DNA of 64,000 nucleotides from Trochalopteron elliotii (Eukaryota > Chordata > Aves > Passeriformes > Leiothrichidae): contig JANPWX010000247.1 in the NCBI GenBank assembly GCA_024734555.1, forward strand, positions 2,974,593 through 3,038,592. The letters run 5' to 3'. The notes under the pieces are model-generated. The model was not told the DNA's origin. It made no database searches and saw only the letters and a program-made list of their open reading frames with translations. Position 1 is the first letter of the stretch. Each line of letters opens with the position of its first letter. This document shows, piece after piece, positions 13,304 through 26,251 of the stretch. The position numbers and the translations under genes are program-made.

Positions 13304-13439
13304 CTTTATCTTTAAGATGCCCTGCATCTTTACAGGATGCAGTTGGCTAAAACTGGACAAAGTAGCTTTATAGCATTCTAAAGAGTAGCATGTAAATGGG
13401 AATAAGCAATTGTCTTGATTTCTTGAATGTGCTCTCCTC
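13304..13439. other. Spacer between two opposed CR1 copies
   Basis: About 135 bases of sequence with no clear CR1 similarity on either strand, separating the 3' end of the plus-strand copy from the minus-strand fragment. Confidence 0.5.
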
Positions 13440-13795
13440 TTTTTCCTACAGCTCAGAATGCGGTAAGCCATTTCTGTTGCAGGTACACACTGATGGCTCA
13501 TGCTTAGCTTGTTAACCACTCCAGACTCCAGTAATTTTCCAGTAGAACTGCCTGGAACCAATCCATCCCAGCCTGTAACACGGCAAAAGGCTCTGCTTCC
13601 CATGTACAGGACTTTAAATTTGTCTTTGCTGATTTTGATAAGGCTCTTGTTCACCCCATTCCTTCAGAAAATCTGTGTCCCTCCACCCTCAACTGTATTG
13701 ACTGTTCCTCCCCTCCTGGTTGTCACCTGCAAACTTGAAGAAAAGGCACTTCACCACCTCCTTCAGCTTATTGTTAGAGACACTAAACAAGACAG
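13440..13795 (-). mobile_element. CR1 LINE fragment, older, minus strand
   Basis: Read on the minus strand, this carries the middle part of a CR1 ORF2. In order it shows a 'LFSVSNNKL' block near 13790-13770 (compare LFN-x-FINDL), a degraded catalytic box reading Phe-Ala-Gly-Asp near 13735-13720, 'DKFKVLYMGS' near 13625-13590 (compare DKCKVLHLG), and 'NKLSMSHQC' with 'RILSC' near 13510-13450 (compare NKLSMSQQC and GILGC). It has neither the CR1 3' tail nor the 5' part. Divergence is visibly higher than in the neighbouring plus-strand copy, so it is probably the older insertion. The open frame at 13076-13654 on the minus strand partly overlaps it and also reads through the adjacent copy backwards. 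Confidence 0.78.
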
Positions 13796-16700
13796 ATATG
13801 TAATGCAACATTAGTGTTTCAAGAATTCAAGTAGTTCATTCTGTCTTTCTCCTTCTGACACCAAGTCTCCCTCCTAACTGTTCTTAACTCTGACCAGCTG
13901 AACTAAGGGTAAATTGATGGGCTCTACACCAGAAAATGTATTTATTTCACTGAAAATGCTGTCTGAATGAAGACCAAAAGATTGTGTCATTCATCATACT
14001 GGGCATTCTTTCAATGAAGGGATTTCAAGAAAATCTCTGGTTCAGCAAATGCATAAAATAGAGTCTTTTCATTTTTATAGCTGTACACTGCAGTACTAGC
14101 AGGGTAAGCTGGGTGTATAATTATAATTTCTGAGAATGAATTGAAATAAAGGATCTTTGTGATGAAATATGTACTCTAAAATGTGAGTGCTATATTCTGT
14201 GGATTGCCATTATTTTGAGGTCTTAAAATAAATAAATATTTCCAGAGGCAAACACAGGCTATTTAGATGCCAAATTCTTTAGTTTTCATAAGTGTCCTTT
14301 TGAATACATAGAATCCAGCATTTAGCACTTGGCATCTAATTAACTTGTTATCAGGGAGGAAGTCACAGAGCAATGCCATTCCCCATTCTCATAAGTGCCA
14401 GAATCTGTTTTAAAACTGTGGAGGGAGGGCACTAATAATAACAGCTTTCTTAGCTTTACTCTTTCCCTTCTAGCTCTACACCACACCTTAAAGAAATCCT
14501 CCCCCTAACTCAGGGGAAAAAAAAGGCAACAAAAAACAAATCCTAAAAAACCCCTCCATAGCAAGATATAACCCTCAGGATGTTTCCTATTATTAACGTT
14601 CTTTGTTCTTTTATTCTACTTTGAGAAGCCTCGTTCTCAGTATATTTTTAAGTTAATGGAGATGAGATTCTGGGGAAGATGAACTAGGGAGTTTGCATAT
14701 TTTCTATAACTAGACTTCCAGGAGACCAATTAATTTTAACTGGAATGATGGAAGGACAGTTCTATTATTCACCTTTTCAAAGCGCAGAACAGGCTTTGCT
14801 TGTATTGAGTAGGCTCATCAAATTTACATCACCATTTAATTAAATGTTTGTAGCAATAATTGACCTCAGGAGTAAGTAATTTGGTAATAAATAGATTCCA
14901 CTCTTTCTAAATACGATTTTACTTACTCTGAGATGCTATTCATAGCCTCACAGCTTTGCCACAAATCTCATTAGCAATTTACTTAAATGCATATTCCATT
15001 GTAGAATTGACAGTGAATCAGAACAAAGTTTAGCAACAGAGATTTCAGTGCATGGTCCAAAACAGAAAATAACATGCATTTCTCTGAAATTTTTTAGGGA
15101 CAGCTCAAATCTGAGATTAAAAAAAACCAAAAAAAACAACCAAACCACCAACAGAAAACCAAGCTAGATCCTGATTTGTTTAGTGTCTTCATGTTTTTCT
15201 ATTTTTTTACCTGCTTAAATAATTCTTAAAGAATTTGGTGCGTATCTCAATTTGAGTTCAATAGTGTTTCAAGCAAAAATGCAGGAGCTTTTTATTAGTT
15301 TTGATGAAATACAGTGATAACCTCGAGAAACCAAAATGGACACACATTTCATGTCCTCCCTCCTCCAAACTATCGATTTATTACTCTGCATTTGTTTAAA
15401 ACCTATGAGCTAAGTTCAGAGGTGATGCATAAAATGTGTAATTTAAAGTCCTTTATGCTCAGTTAGACACCTTAAGACCTACTTACACTCACTTACTACA
15501 GTATAAGTCAGTGAAATGGTGTGTAAATGGATGTGATTTACATGTGGAGGAGCTGGCAGAGTGAGAAGTTATTACCTTTAGGAGGGAACAGACTTTGTAT
15601 GAGCACTTTCTAATGTTCAGGTGGTTTTCTTGCTGCTCCTCTGTACCCCAGAGTAAAGATGTCTACATTTGACTGCTCAAGCTCCTGCACATTCAGTGAG
15701 ACTTGCTGGGCCAAAGGCATGAAATGATGAAAGGATGAAATATAAGAAGCATGATAAAAACTGTGTGCTGAGGAGTGAATATGGAGTTTATAAATAAGTA
15801 ACTAAAGACTACGCTTCCCATTCCTCTTCGTAGTTGGCTGTAAACCCAGCAGTTTTGTAGTTACTTGCAATGACTGTTCTCCTCCATGGTTCTTGCTCTG
15901 CTTTCTACAAGAAAAGAAGAAAGGGAAGATTTTTACATCCAGTGCACACTGCGTGTTTTGCCCTGATGCCTTGTTTGACAAGCTGGCAGGTAAGAGGAAA
16001 GCTCCACCATATTTTCTGTGGGATAAGAACATGCACCTGGCAGTTACCACGTTGCTGTAATTTCACACTCATACCCTGCAGTAAGTTGCTCTTTTGCCAA
16101 GTGAGCTATGTAAAACCTTGTCAGCTCCCAGAACTGTACCACTTGATATATGCCTGTTGAAACACTACCAGTACAGAGGCAATTCCTGCAGGATAAAGAA
16201 CCATAAATCTATTAATATCAGTTTCTACTGCCTTAAAACCTCTCCTGGTAGTACACCAATTTAATAATTAAAAAACCCCCCAAAACCTTACTGAAACACT
16301 TAGCCTTAGATCATGGTTATAACAAGCAAGGCTCAAGTTTCAAGTTAGTCTGAAGTACAAAGAAAATAGTGGGATAAAGCATAAAGAACAAAGGAAGAGA
16401 AGTAATGGAGATATAAGCTATCCTAGTAAAGACTCTGGGCTCCCCTGGAAAATTTTGGAGCATATATAGATAATTAAAAAAAAAAAATGTATCCAGCTTT
16501 TGCTTTGCTGGCAAAACCAAATGCAATTGTTCTGGCCAAAAAATATTTCAGCAAGTGTTGTTCATTTTGCTCAAAATTCTAACACTAGCCTTTCTTTTCT
16601 TTTTTTTTTTTCATTTTTCATTTCTCTTTTCTTGTTGATTTGTTTTGTTTTGTTTTTCTTTAATTCCACATTTTGATAGAAAGTCTTTATCAACTCATTA

Positions 16701-19700
16701 TTGCGGTTATATACTTAATTACACAAGATTATAAAGGTATTCTCATGGGTATGATCTATATGTAAGTTTTTTGCTTAGTATATTAGTATTAGACATTGGT
16801 AAAGTTAAATTTTATAGACAAAAAGGAATTTAGCCATTATATAAGCTATAATTTTTATGTACACTATGTTTTTTTTTAGTTCTATTTTGTTCTTTTCCCA
16901 CAGCTAAACTGTAAATAGGTTGCTAACCATAATAAGTAAACCTACTCTAGGATTAAATTGCTATTTCAGTTTGCATTCAAATCTCGATTTATACTAAGAA
17001 GATTTTGCAGTGCAGTCAAAAGCTTTTTTGATGCAGGACTGAATCCAACTAATGCTTTCTGAAACTGTAGTCAAGACAAAGAAAGTAATTATTTGTTACA
17101 TATTAGAATGATCATGTGTTCCAATATAAATTCAACTCACTTTCTATACAAGCTTCATCTTGATTAGAATTATAATTTTCATCCATTTTTTCACTTGTTT
17201 CTAAATGAAATCTTGCAACCAACCTTGAATTTACACATGCACATTTCCCAGATAGTAAAATTCATTCTAAAATGATGAACATCAATGTCACCTAACTCAT
17301 CTATTAAATCCTTCTTTCAATAATAAAGACATGAAGTCATCAAAAATTTCACCTAATTGGTGGCTACAGTTATGGTCCATTTTCAACTCATTGTTAAACT
17401 GCACCCCAGAAGACCCCCAAATATTTACCTAGTTAATAATGAAAGGAATATCCTACCTGTTTCTGTTTCAAAATAGTTAACATTATATCTTAAAACAAGT
17501 GTTTTAAAAGAAAAAGATATAATTGAGGATAAATATGGCACTGAGTTTAAAAATAAAAGGAAGAGTTTGGGAGATCCTGTAACTAAAGAGGAAAGAAGAG
17601 TTTCTTGCATTGCTCTTTGTTAAAAAAGAAATACGAAGTACAAGGAATAAATTTAGAAGAAAGAGAAAATATGCAAGCTCACTTACATAGTATATCCCCA
17701 AAGAGGATAATGAATATGATGCCACTCAGAATTACTGCTGATGTTCATGCGAACAAATCTTTATTTTGAGGGAAACTGACTCAGCAAAGCAGATAGCTAC
17801 AGCAAATGTCAGTAAAACAACTTTCTATGAACCAGCAAGGCATTGAAAGAGTTTGTGTGTGTAAATGCAGTTGAAGGAACCAGCAGCCTGCCCCCACAGG
17901 GGCTGTTTCAGTGGCTGTGATCAGCAGGATCACTTGTGGCAGGGTGAGACTGGGGCCAGGGTAGCCCTGGCTGACCTGAGAACTCATCGCAGCACAGTCA
18001 AACATGCGGAAGTGTTGATTTGCCAGCACCACTGTGACATTTGAAAAGTATCACTGTGGTTTTGGAATTAACTAAAGGGAATATAATTATCTATGATATT
18101 TATGTGTCTCCAGTTACTGTGCTATTTTGGTGCCAGCTGTAGAGCTGGGATAAGGGCAGTGGCCCAGGGAGATACTTCTCTTGCCATGGTTCTTCTGAGG
18201 ACAGAATAAGACATTTTTATATTTCTTTGTCTTCCTGCACTTTTGCTATTTACAGGATACCTGGGGACACCACATTGTGTCCCTAAGATTCACAAATTAA
18301 CATGAAAAAAGGCAGAAAATAAATAAGAATGATGGAATTTATTTCATACAGTCATTGGAGATATAGATCCACCTTGGCACATATTAACATAGGAATTCAG
18401 GAAGTACATTCAGACTATGAACTCTTGTAAGATGAAGCCCTAAAAATACTTTGTAAGGAATTCATTACCTAGATTTAGTAATTTTTCTTTTTCTTTCTCC
18501 TGCCTAATTTAATCAATTTTCTGGGGAAATTTTGACTAAAATTCTATCTGAATTGTAGGGTGAGGTTCTTGTTCATTTCTGTTTGACAGACTTTGACCAG
18601 TTAAATGTGAAGATACAAGAATTCACCAAACAAAATTTTAAGCTATTTATGAACACCTTCATCTCCCCACAGTTTTAGTAAACCCCTTCAACAGCTTTTC
18701 ACTAAATTCATCAGCACTGGTATCAGGCATGGGAAGAATCGTAAACCTGAATAACTGCCTTTAAGCTGTTAGCAATGCTATGTAATTTAAGAACAACAAG
18801 GTTTTGTGTGCATTAACTAATTTTCTGCTTTGTAGAAACCTTAATAGCCCTTGCATGGGTAAATTAAGCATTTTCTTCAAACATTATCCTTCTATTGAAG
18901 AAGTTCCTATACATGCAAAAATGTGCAATGCTAGCCAAATCCATCTACTTGTTTCAGCTAGGATTCTTTTTTAGAAGGAAAGTGCATAGCTATTTGTAGA
19001 TGTTTATTGCATAGTTGCTTATTGACTATGATTGTGACTTACTTGAGAACTGTTTTTAAAGAGCAGATTAATTGCTACAATATTTTCAAAGGTAGCTAAC
19101 TTTTCTAAGGTAGTTCTGCACCTTTAGGATTTGAAATATTTTATGAATTCTGATGCCTGAGTTTTATACATTGACATAATCCCAACGTTTTGTTCTTGTT
19201 CTTTGGTTTTAAAGGGCAGATTGTTGTACACAGTTTTTGTTCAGGGGATGCATATTTTTAGGGTGAAGAAAAATACACCTTCAAAGGTACAAAGATATAC
19301 TAAAATCTAGGACCCACATTCTCTTATGACTGAACTACTGTATCTTCACTGAAGTGAAAAGAGGTGCTCCAGATTGTCAGAAGTGTGAAATGAGAACAGG
19401 ATCCTTCCCTAACATGCATCACTGTGAATTTTAACACCATACATATGTCTAAAATCCAAAGAAATTCGTATCTATATTTGGCTTTGGAAGCTCATGAAAT
19501 TTGAGTGAGCAGTTTTCTCAACCAAGAATTAAAAATAGGAGATAGAGGTATCTAATGCAGAGCAAAATCAAATAAAAATGGCATACGAATCAGTGAACAA
19601 TTCACACTACGACCTTGTTGATTGGTTCATTAATAGTTTATGTTCTCTTAATCTTTATATTAAGCAAAATTATTCCTGATTTTATGACGTTACCTGCAAA

Positions 19701-22700
19701 CAGCATATTCCCTGATCATTGACAGGTTTCTTTTGGGTCAAGTTTTTGCTCTTGTGTTCATCAAATAAATTCGTATTTGATTCTATAGAGTGAGATAAGG
19801 TAATCCACTGTAGCAGTGTTAATGTTATACCTCACCACCTGTTTTTGGCTTCAGCTCTAAAGGTCACTGTTGACACTATTAGAAGAGAAGTGTATTGAAG
19901 TGTATTTACTTAGGAAATGCCTAGACCAGTCACAGCAAGCCAGGAAGAGAGGAGCTTTTCTAAAGTCTAGTCTAATTGATTGGAAATTATCAACTGTCCC
20001 ACATAAAGGGAGAGCTCATGAACGTTTCTCAGAGTAGAAATACTCATTGAGATCTATAATGAAAAGCAGAAAAATTCTGTGTTTCAAAGGAAATGAAATA
20101 GTCAATGGGTCTGTCATATCCCAAGTTTCCTACTCTCCATCTTTTTCTGTGTCTAAGACTGTGATGGCTGCATTTTGGGTTTAAGGCCATTCCACTTATG
20201 ATCTTGGTGAACCTTTCTTCTTTTATCTGATATCTCAAGCAACAAAGGACAACCATACACTACTAAAAAGAACATGATTCTCTCCAGCTCCCTTTTCAGT
20301 GTGCCTGTAATGTATGCTTGCAAGATATGACATTGTTCTCAGGAAAGATCTATTTTCTATATGCATTAGCTAATCCCATTAAAAACTCCATGGAGTATTT
20401 TTCACTTAGGCACACAGAAGAACAATTTTTTAATGTTTGAAGACCTCCATCTGTATTTTTTTATTAAGCAGAATGAAAAGAAACAATCAAGCTCGATCAA
20501 AGCACAAAGATCTCACATGTGTGGAACTACAGACAAATCTCCCCTTATGTCAGTCACTGCCTCCCTGTAGGAACACTGATTTTACAGCAAGGATAGGGTG
20601 GTGGACTCTGGATGTCCTTTCTATCCCAAATTATTGCATGATTTTAAGACCATATTTTGATTTTCTTTGGTGCAGGTTATGGTGCTTAAGACTGAAGTTT
20701 GGACCTCTCTGTTACTACAAGAAAAAATTATAGCCTTAAGAATAATTTCCTTAAATGAATCTAGTAACTTGCATGCTCAGGAATCACTGAGTTAGTAAAT
20801 GAAAAGAGTACGTTACACCAATCTGCAAAAAGTGAAATGAAATGTATTACATTTTACCATTAAAACTCCCCTTTTTATCCTCAGAATTCCATGTAAATAA
20901 AATTAGTGGGCTAGTCAAGTAAATCAGATCTCAAGCTGTGGTTGAGAACCTCAGACACCACAGAGCACAGCCTGACTGTTGACATAGCCTGGTATCTCAC
21001 TCTGACAGCACTGCATGGGAGCCATCCATTCAGTCTGCTGTCACTGTTTTCAGGGTGTACCCTGCTCATCCAGGTTAAGAACGGGAAAAAATAGACTATA
21101 AGGAGATCTTTCTTTTCTTCACCCCTTCCCTTCTTGACTATTTGGATATGATTAAATGAGATAATGTGAATATCAGTGGGGACATCTTTTCTTGTTTGTC
21201 TACTTTGGATAATCATTAGTTCAGAGTTTGGCTTGACTTGGATTTGAACTCTGATTTTTGTCTCTTGGTATGTTTTCAGCTGCCTCAGAAAGATGACAGG
21301 ATAAGTGTAAAGCTCTTACCAAGGACACAAGTAGACAACAGCTAGCACAAGGCATATGCTGTGACAGGAACAGCCACAGCTGTTTCAGGAGCACTGAAAC
21401 TCTCTCTTTTTGGGGTGAAGTTAATGAGAATTAACTTGGAGAAGAAGGAAAGAAAAACTAAAGAGATATCACAGTGTCACAGCAATGATTTTTCCAGTTA
21501 TGTTTTATAGACCAAACTACATTAGCCATTTCACCAGTGTTTGCATCTGTGAAAAATGGAGAAATAATTCATGAGTTCCAGGAAGAAGTTAGAAATACAT
21601 TTATAAATTTGTTCATTAGAATTTTTCCACAGAGAACTTGTAACTCCATTTTGAAGACTTGACAGATTTATAAAACTCTTGAAAGGTTAATCTCTGCGCC
21701 CAGTGTATTCCTCATATTTTTATTTCTGCCTTCTTTTTAGAGTATCTTTTTAATCTTACTAAATAAACCGTGTCTATGAATGTGAAGTTTTATTTTGCTG
21801 TTGTGTAATTTGAGCTATGATTAGCATCATTTGAGCAATGATTAGCATCTCTATGCATGTCAATTTATGAGCACAGCAACCTCAGTTTCTGGGTCTAGGG
21901 ACAATTAAAAAGGGTATCACTTGTAAAGGACACCACTGATAGATGGAAATAGGGATTCGAGTCACTATTCCCTACCAGACAATGGCTTTGCTCTCATGTC
22001 ACGTTCTTGTGACAGTGAGAAAGTACTGAAGGAATGAAATAAGCTCCAAATTTCTGTGTAGCAAAAGCTGTCTCTTGAACTTTGCTCTGAACTTCTGATC
22101 CCACAGAGATAATGTTCTTCCTAACACTGCTGAACTCCTAAGCTATAAGTAATATCCAAAGAACCATCTCTGAACTGTCTTTTCTCCAGAGAAAATTTTC
22201 TATTTTGTGCCCATGAGTAAAAAAAATAGGATCTGAATACTACTTTTAAACAAAGCTTAGGAATCAGCCACTCTGCCTCTCTACATATCTCTGACTATAT
22301 TCTGAAGTACAAAAGAGAAGAAAATTGCTTTGGTACCTTTGAGGATATAGCTATTAGACACTAATGTTGCTACTTTTGGCCCAGTGGCATGGAAAAAGAG
22401 AGACAGGCAGAAAATATCAACTTATCAAGCATCTTAGCAGAGTGAGACAATTATATACAACATATTTATATAAATTATTTCACCTACTTGCTTCATTTTC
22501 CTATTCAATAATTCTGGTTACTCATCTCCCAGAGAGGGTTTTTGAGGGATCACCCTCATAAACTGCTAGCATACATTCAACATTAGCTCAGCATTAGTTC
22601 AACATTTAGTAACTAATAACTCTGTAATTTTGTAACTGGGATTGAAAAATTGTGGTGAGTTATGGCTTACAAAAAGTACAGTAGAGAAAGCTTTTATAGT

Positions 22701-25691
22701 TATTTAAAGGTATGACTTCTGAAAGTTGCCTGTTTTTTCACTACTGTTCTATCTTTGCATAGTCACAGATTTCCTGAGAAGATACCTGTTGCTCAGAGAG
22801 AGGGTCGTGTGATCTCATACTGCAAATATCCTTTCTCCTCCAAGCCAAGCAATTTTAACCAATTTATACCTCAGGGCTTTTGCTTCACTGGACAGCTGCT
22901 TGTATATAGTTATCTAAAATCAGTGTTCTCCTTAATTTCCCTTTGGGTTCTCTCGCTTGGAATAACTCATTAGTGAAGTACTGGACAAAGCCTGTTTGGT
23001 TTTACCACCAGTGGCCCTAATTCTTAACTCACTATGGTCAGAAAGTAATTTTTGACTTGATTTTTCTTGCAAGGCTTGAGTAAAATATATATGGGAATCT
23101 TTTAAATGAAGACTGGAGGAGCTGAACTCCTGCAAAGTGTGCCACTGGCAGGGAAATGCTTTGGGTGCTCTGGGACCATGAAACAACAAGAAGGAAATAT
23201 TGGTAATTAGTGAATTAGAGAATTCATGACTGATTTTTATATCAGTGGCTATAAGTAGAATCTGAGTACCTTAGTGACTTGGTAAATTAAGAGACTTCAG
23301 CTTCCTCTTTGTAGTCTTTTTTTCTCTAGCCTTTCTAACAATTTCTGGGCATGTAATCTTCTGGATGCTACATATCTTTGTTTAAGAAACTTAAAATAGG
23401 TTTGGTTAAGCATAAAGTGTGAACCACTGCACTGTGGTGCTTCAGCCACCCTTGCTTCCTATTTCCAACATCCAGATCTACAGCCCTCTTTGACAGAGTT
23501 ATCAAGGTTCTTTTCTCTTAAGAAAGTTAATTTATACATATCAGATTTCCTCTAAGGGTGAGGCTTCTAAATAGCACCCTGCTTTTTACATAACTAGGAC
23601 TGGGAGTGGCTTTCTTCTGTACTCTTTGATACTGGAGTACTGACTTTCCTGGGCTGCCCTCTAATTTGTAGTGATTTTGGTGAGAAGAGATTAAGGTCTG
23701 TCATGCCAGACATTTGCATGAGCACTTCTTCATTCCATATGCAACACTTTGGTTTAACTTTAGATGGGAAAGTAGAGCTCAGAGTGTCTGACCTATTTAT
23801 CCCTTTTCTGTTCCTTTTTTTGAGATAAAATAGTCACATAGATGAATTACACACAACGGAGTATGTGTGTTTGGTTACTGTGTCACTTTTGGTAAATCAA
23901 AGAGAAAAATCTTTTGTAATCAGCTAGCCTTTAACTTAATAACACTTTTGATAAATTGCTTGTATACAATAGGTTATCAAACCCAAACATTAAAGATTTC
24001 AGTTTGACACTGCTGGAATTAATCATACGGACACAAAAGGCCAAATTTACAATTCTTTATCCGTAGTAAAAAAAAAAAAAAACAACAACATATCAGTTTC
24101 AAGACCTGCACTAATCACTGAATAAAGAATTTCAAATCTGGCCTATGGAAGTTTGAGATATGCTTGAAGCATAACTGTTCATTACAACAGCATTTACAAT
24201 TCCTTTACCAGAGAGTTTTAGCACACTGTGGTTCATTGTTTATAGTTTTTTGTATACTACCATTAAAATATTTTTTTCCTTTCTTTTCCTAATTTATGCC
24301 CTTTTCTTGTAACTTTTCATCTTCCCACACACACAGCCCCCATGCTGGATCTGCTACACTCCAAAACATGTGAGTGACAACAGGTTTGACAGCCTTTGGG
24401 GTGGTGAAAGGTCTGGCGAGAGCAAGCCTCCCCAGCATGCTCCTTAGGTTAGTAAGGATACTGTCAGGGATGGTAGTGCCATGTATTCTTGTCAGCCATA
24501 AATGTAAAGTGATTGCAGCCAAACCTTTCCGCACAACAAAAGGAGGAAAAGCTGAAAAAACCCTTCTTGAGACAGTGAGTTGAAAGATTATGATGCTTTC
24601 CTATTTATAAAAGAAGGCTCCCTTCAAAGTACTCTGCAGGCATACCTGCTTCTTGTTTCTATCACTTGCAAACTGTAAAGAGGCCTTGCAGTGGCTGTAA
24701 ATATAACCTATTTGAATTTTATAGTCTTTTATGCCACTGGAACAGTGTGCTGAGGCTTTAGGATAAACTCAAACTTAAGCTAGCTTGTTCCATTAAGACA
24801 TTCATTCACCTATTTTAGAGATTTCCCTCTTAGAAAGATCATGGAGGTAAAACATATTTACTGGGTAACCCTGATTATGCAAGGAAGATATCTACTTCAG
24901 TCTCCCCAGAGCTCAAACACACCCTGTCTTCGGCAGCTGTGTTGTGTGTGTGTGTAGAAACCTATGTCCTTCCTTTAGGTGGCCAGCAACGACAGAGACC
25001 CTCTCCAAGGGGATGATAACAAAGTCGGTGTATCTGGCCCATTCTTTGGAAAAAGACATCTGAAGCTGGCTGTGCTATGGTGGAAGGAACAGGCAATCCC
25101 AAAGCCAGCACCTCAGCTGCTGGAATCTACCAGCAATTTCAGTTTGTGCTACTGTGTTAAAACAAAAATGCAGTCAGTCCCATTTCAGTTTGCATTAAAA
25201 TGTGCTCTTTACTTGCTGCAGAGGTAATAATTATAACTATTGCAGATGAGCATTTGCCATGTTTGCTCTCCCTGTCATATCACATCACCATATATGACTA
25301 AACATCCTGAGGTCGAGAGAAAACCATAGTACATCTCTATTTCCTTTGCACACCTTCATATTAGCCAGGTAAAACCTGATTTCCACAACCTCTTTTTGAT
25401 AGAGGTAACAGTAATGGTCATCTGTTTAAATCTGGTAGGTGAAGCACTTAAAGTTTAGTGACATTTTCTAGGTCAGAAAAGCACCTGTATTTTTCAATGG
25501 CATGCCAGAGCCCTGACTTCTGCCTTGTGCTCCCACAGCTAAATTTTATCTCCTAGAGCTGAAAAGTGGTGATGAATATGCTGTGGAATTTGCTTTGGAA
25601 AACAAATATTTAACTTTCTACAGATCACTGAAGACCTGATAAAACTCTTGAGTGTCACCTAACTAATTTCCCTCTATTTTTAATTGAAAAA
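13796..25691. other. Unique AT-rich sequence, no gene recognised
   Basis: About 12 kb without a supportable gene or transposon. It holds only simple-sequence features: a T-rich tract at 16589-16663, an A15 run at 24068-24082 and a very short GT run near 24942-24955. Slightly GC-richer patches lie near 17880-18020 and 24330-24560. An open frame preceded by a pyrimidine-rich stretch and AG lies at 24979-25227, but nothing in it matches a family I know. Intergenic or intronic DNA is the simplest reading. Confidence 0.6.
16589..16663. repeat. T-rich low-complexity tract
   Basis: Includes a run of a dozen T and several TTTTG/TTTTC units. No adjacent element was identified that would make it a retroposon tail. 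Confidence 0.75.
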
Positions 25692-25738
25692 TCTTTCTAT
25701 TCTTTTCACCTAAATGTGTGGTTACAAGAATAGAAAGA
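25692..25738. repeat. Perfect 13-bp inverted repeat (hairpin)
   Basis: The left arm 25692-25704 (tctttctattctt) is the exact reverse complement of the right arm 25726-25738 (aagaatagaaaga), with a 21-base loop at 25705-25725. The stem is A/T-rich with pyrimidine on one arm and purine on the other. No transposase remnant, terminal repeat or site duplication was seen around it. Confidence 0.8.
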
Positions 25739-26184
25739 CCATTTACAGTTCTTTTCAAATATCATTCATGCAAATAAGATTGACAAAGTCAAAGTGGTCA
25801 GAGTGAGACTTTGAAAGAAAAAAAAAAATCCTTATAAAAGCATCAGTTATTTCAAAAAGAGGAGTCATGTTTATTATCAGTCAAGAGGCCAATGCTTCCT
25901 TCTTGCTTTGTGTGGAGAAGCAAATGTCCAGGAAGGCAGGGTTGGGCTGTGTGTGGGGATGATGTGAGCAGCCTTGATATCCTGGTCATGCTCCCTGTGC
26001 ACGGGCTGGTGGTGCAAATTCCCTGGTGGGGAAGGGCAGAACAGCAGCCAAGTAAACACTCCAGAGAGCAAGGTAGTGAGATGGATAGTTTGTTCCCAGC
26101 AAAGACGTGGGAATGCTGGCATGAGCTGATTCATCTAGCTCCATTCTCCAAAATGGGAGATTGGAGTCCACAAAAGGTTTTGGT

Positions 26185-26251
26185 GTTTTGTTTTTGTTTT
26201 TGTTTTTGTTTTTGTTTTTTGTTTTTGTTTTTGCTTTTGTTTTTGTTTTTG
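26185..26251 (+). repeat. (GTTTTT)n microsatellite
   Basis: About eleven units of GTTTTT with single-base interruptions (one unit has an extra T, one carries a C). The long phenylalanine/leucine-rich open frame across it is produced by the repeat. Confidence 0.95.

Noticed and set aside
13076..13654. 192-residue open frame on the minus strand as a host gene
   Set aside because: Its N-terminal part is CR1 reverse transcriptase from the minus-strand fragment, and the rest reads the spacer and the neighbouring CR1 3' end backwards.
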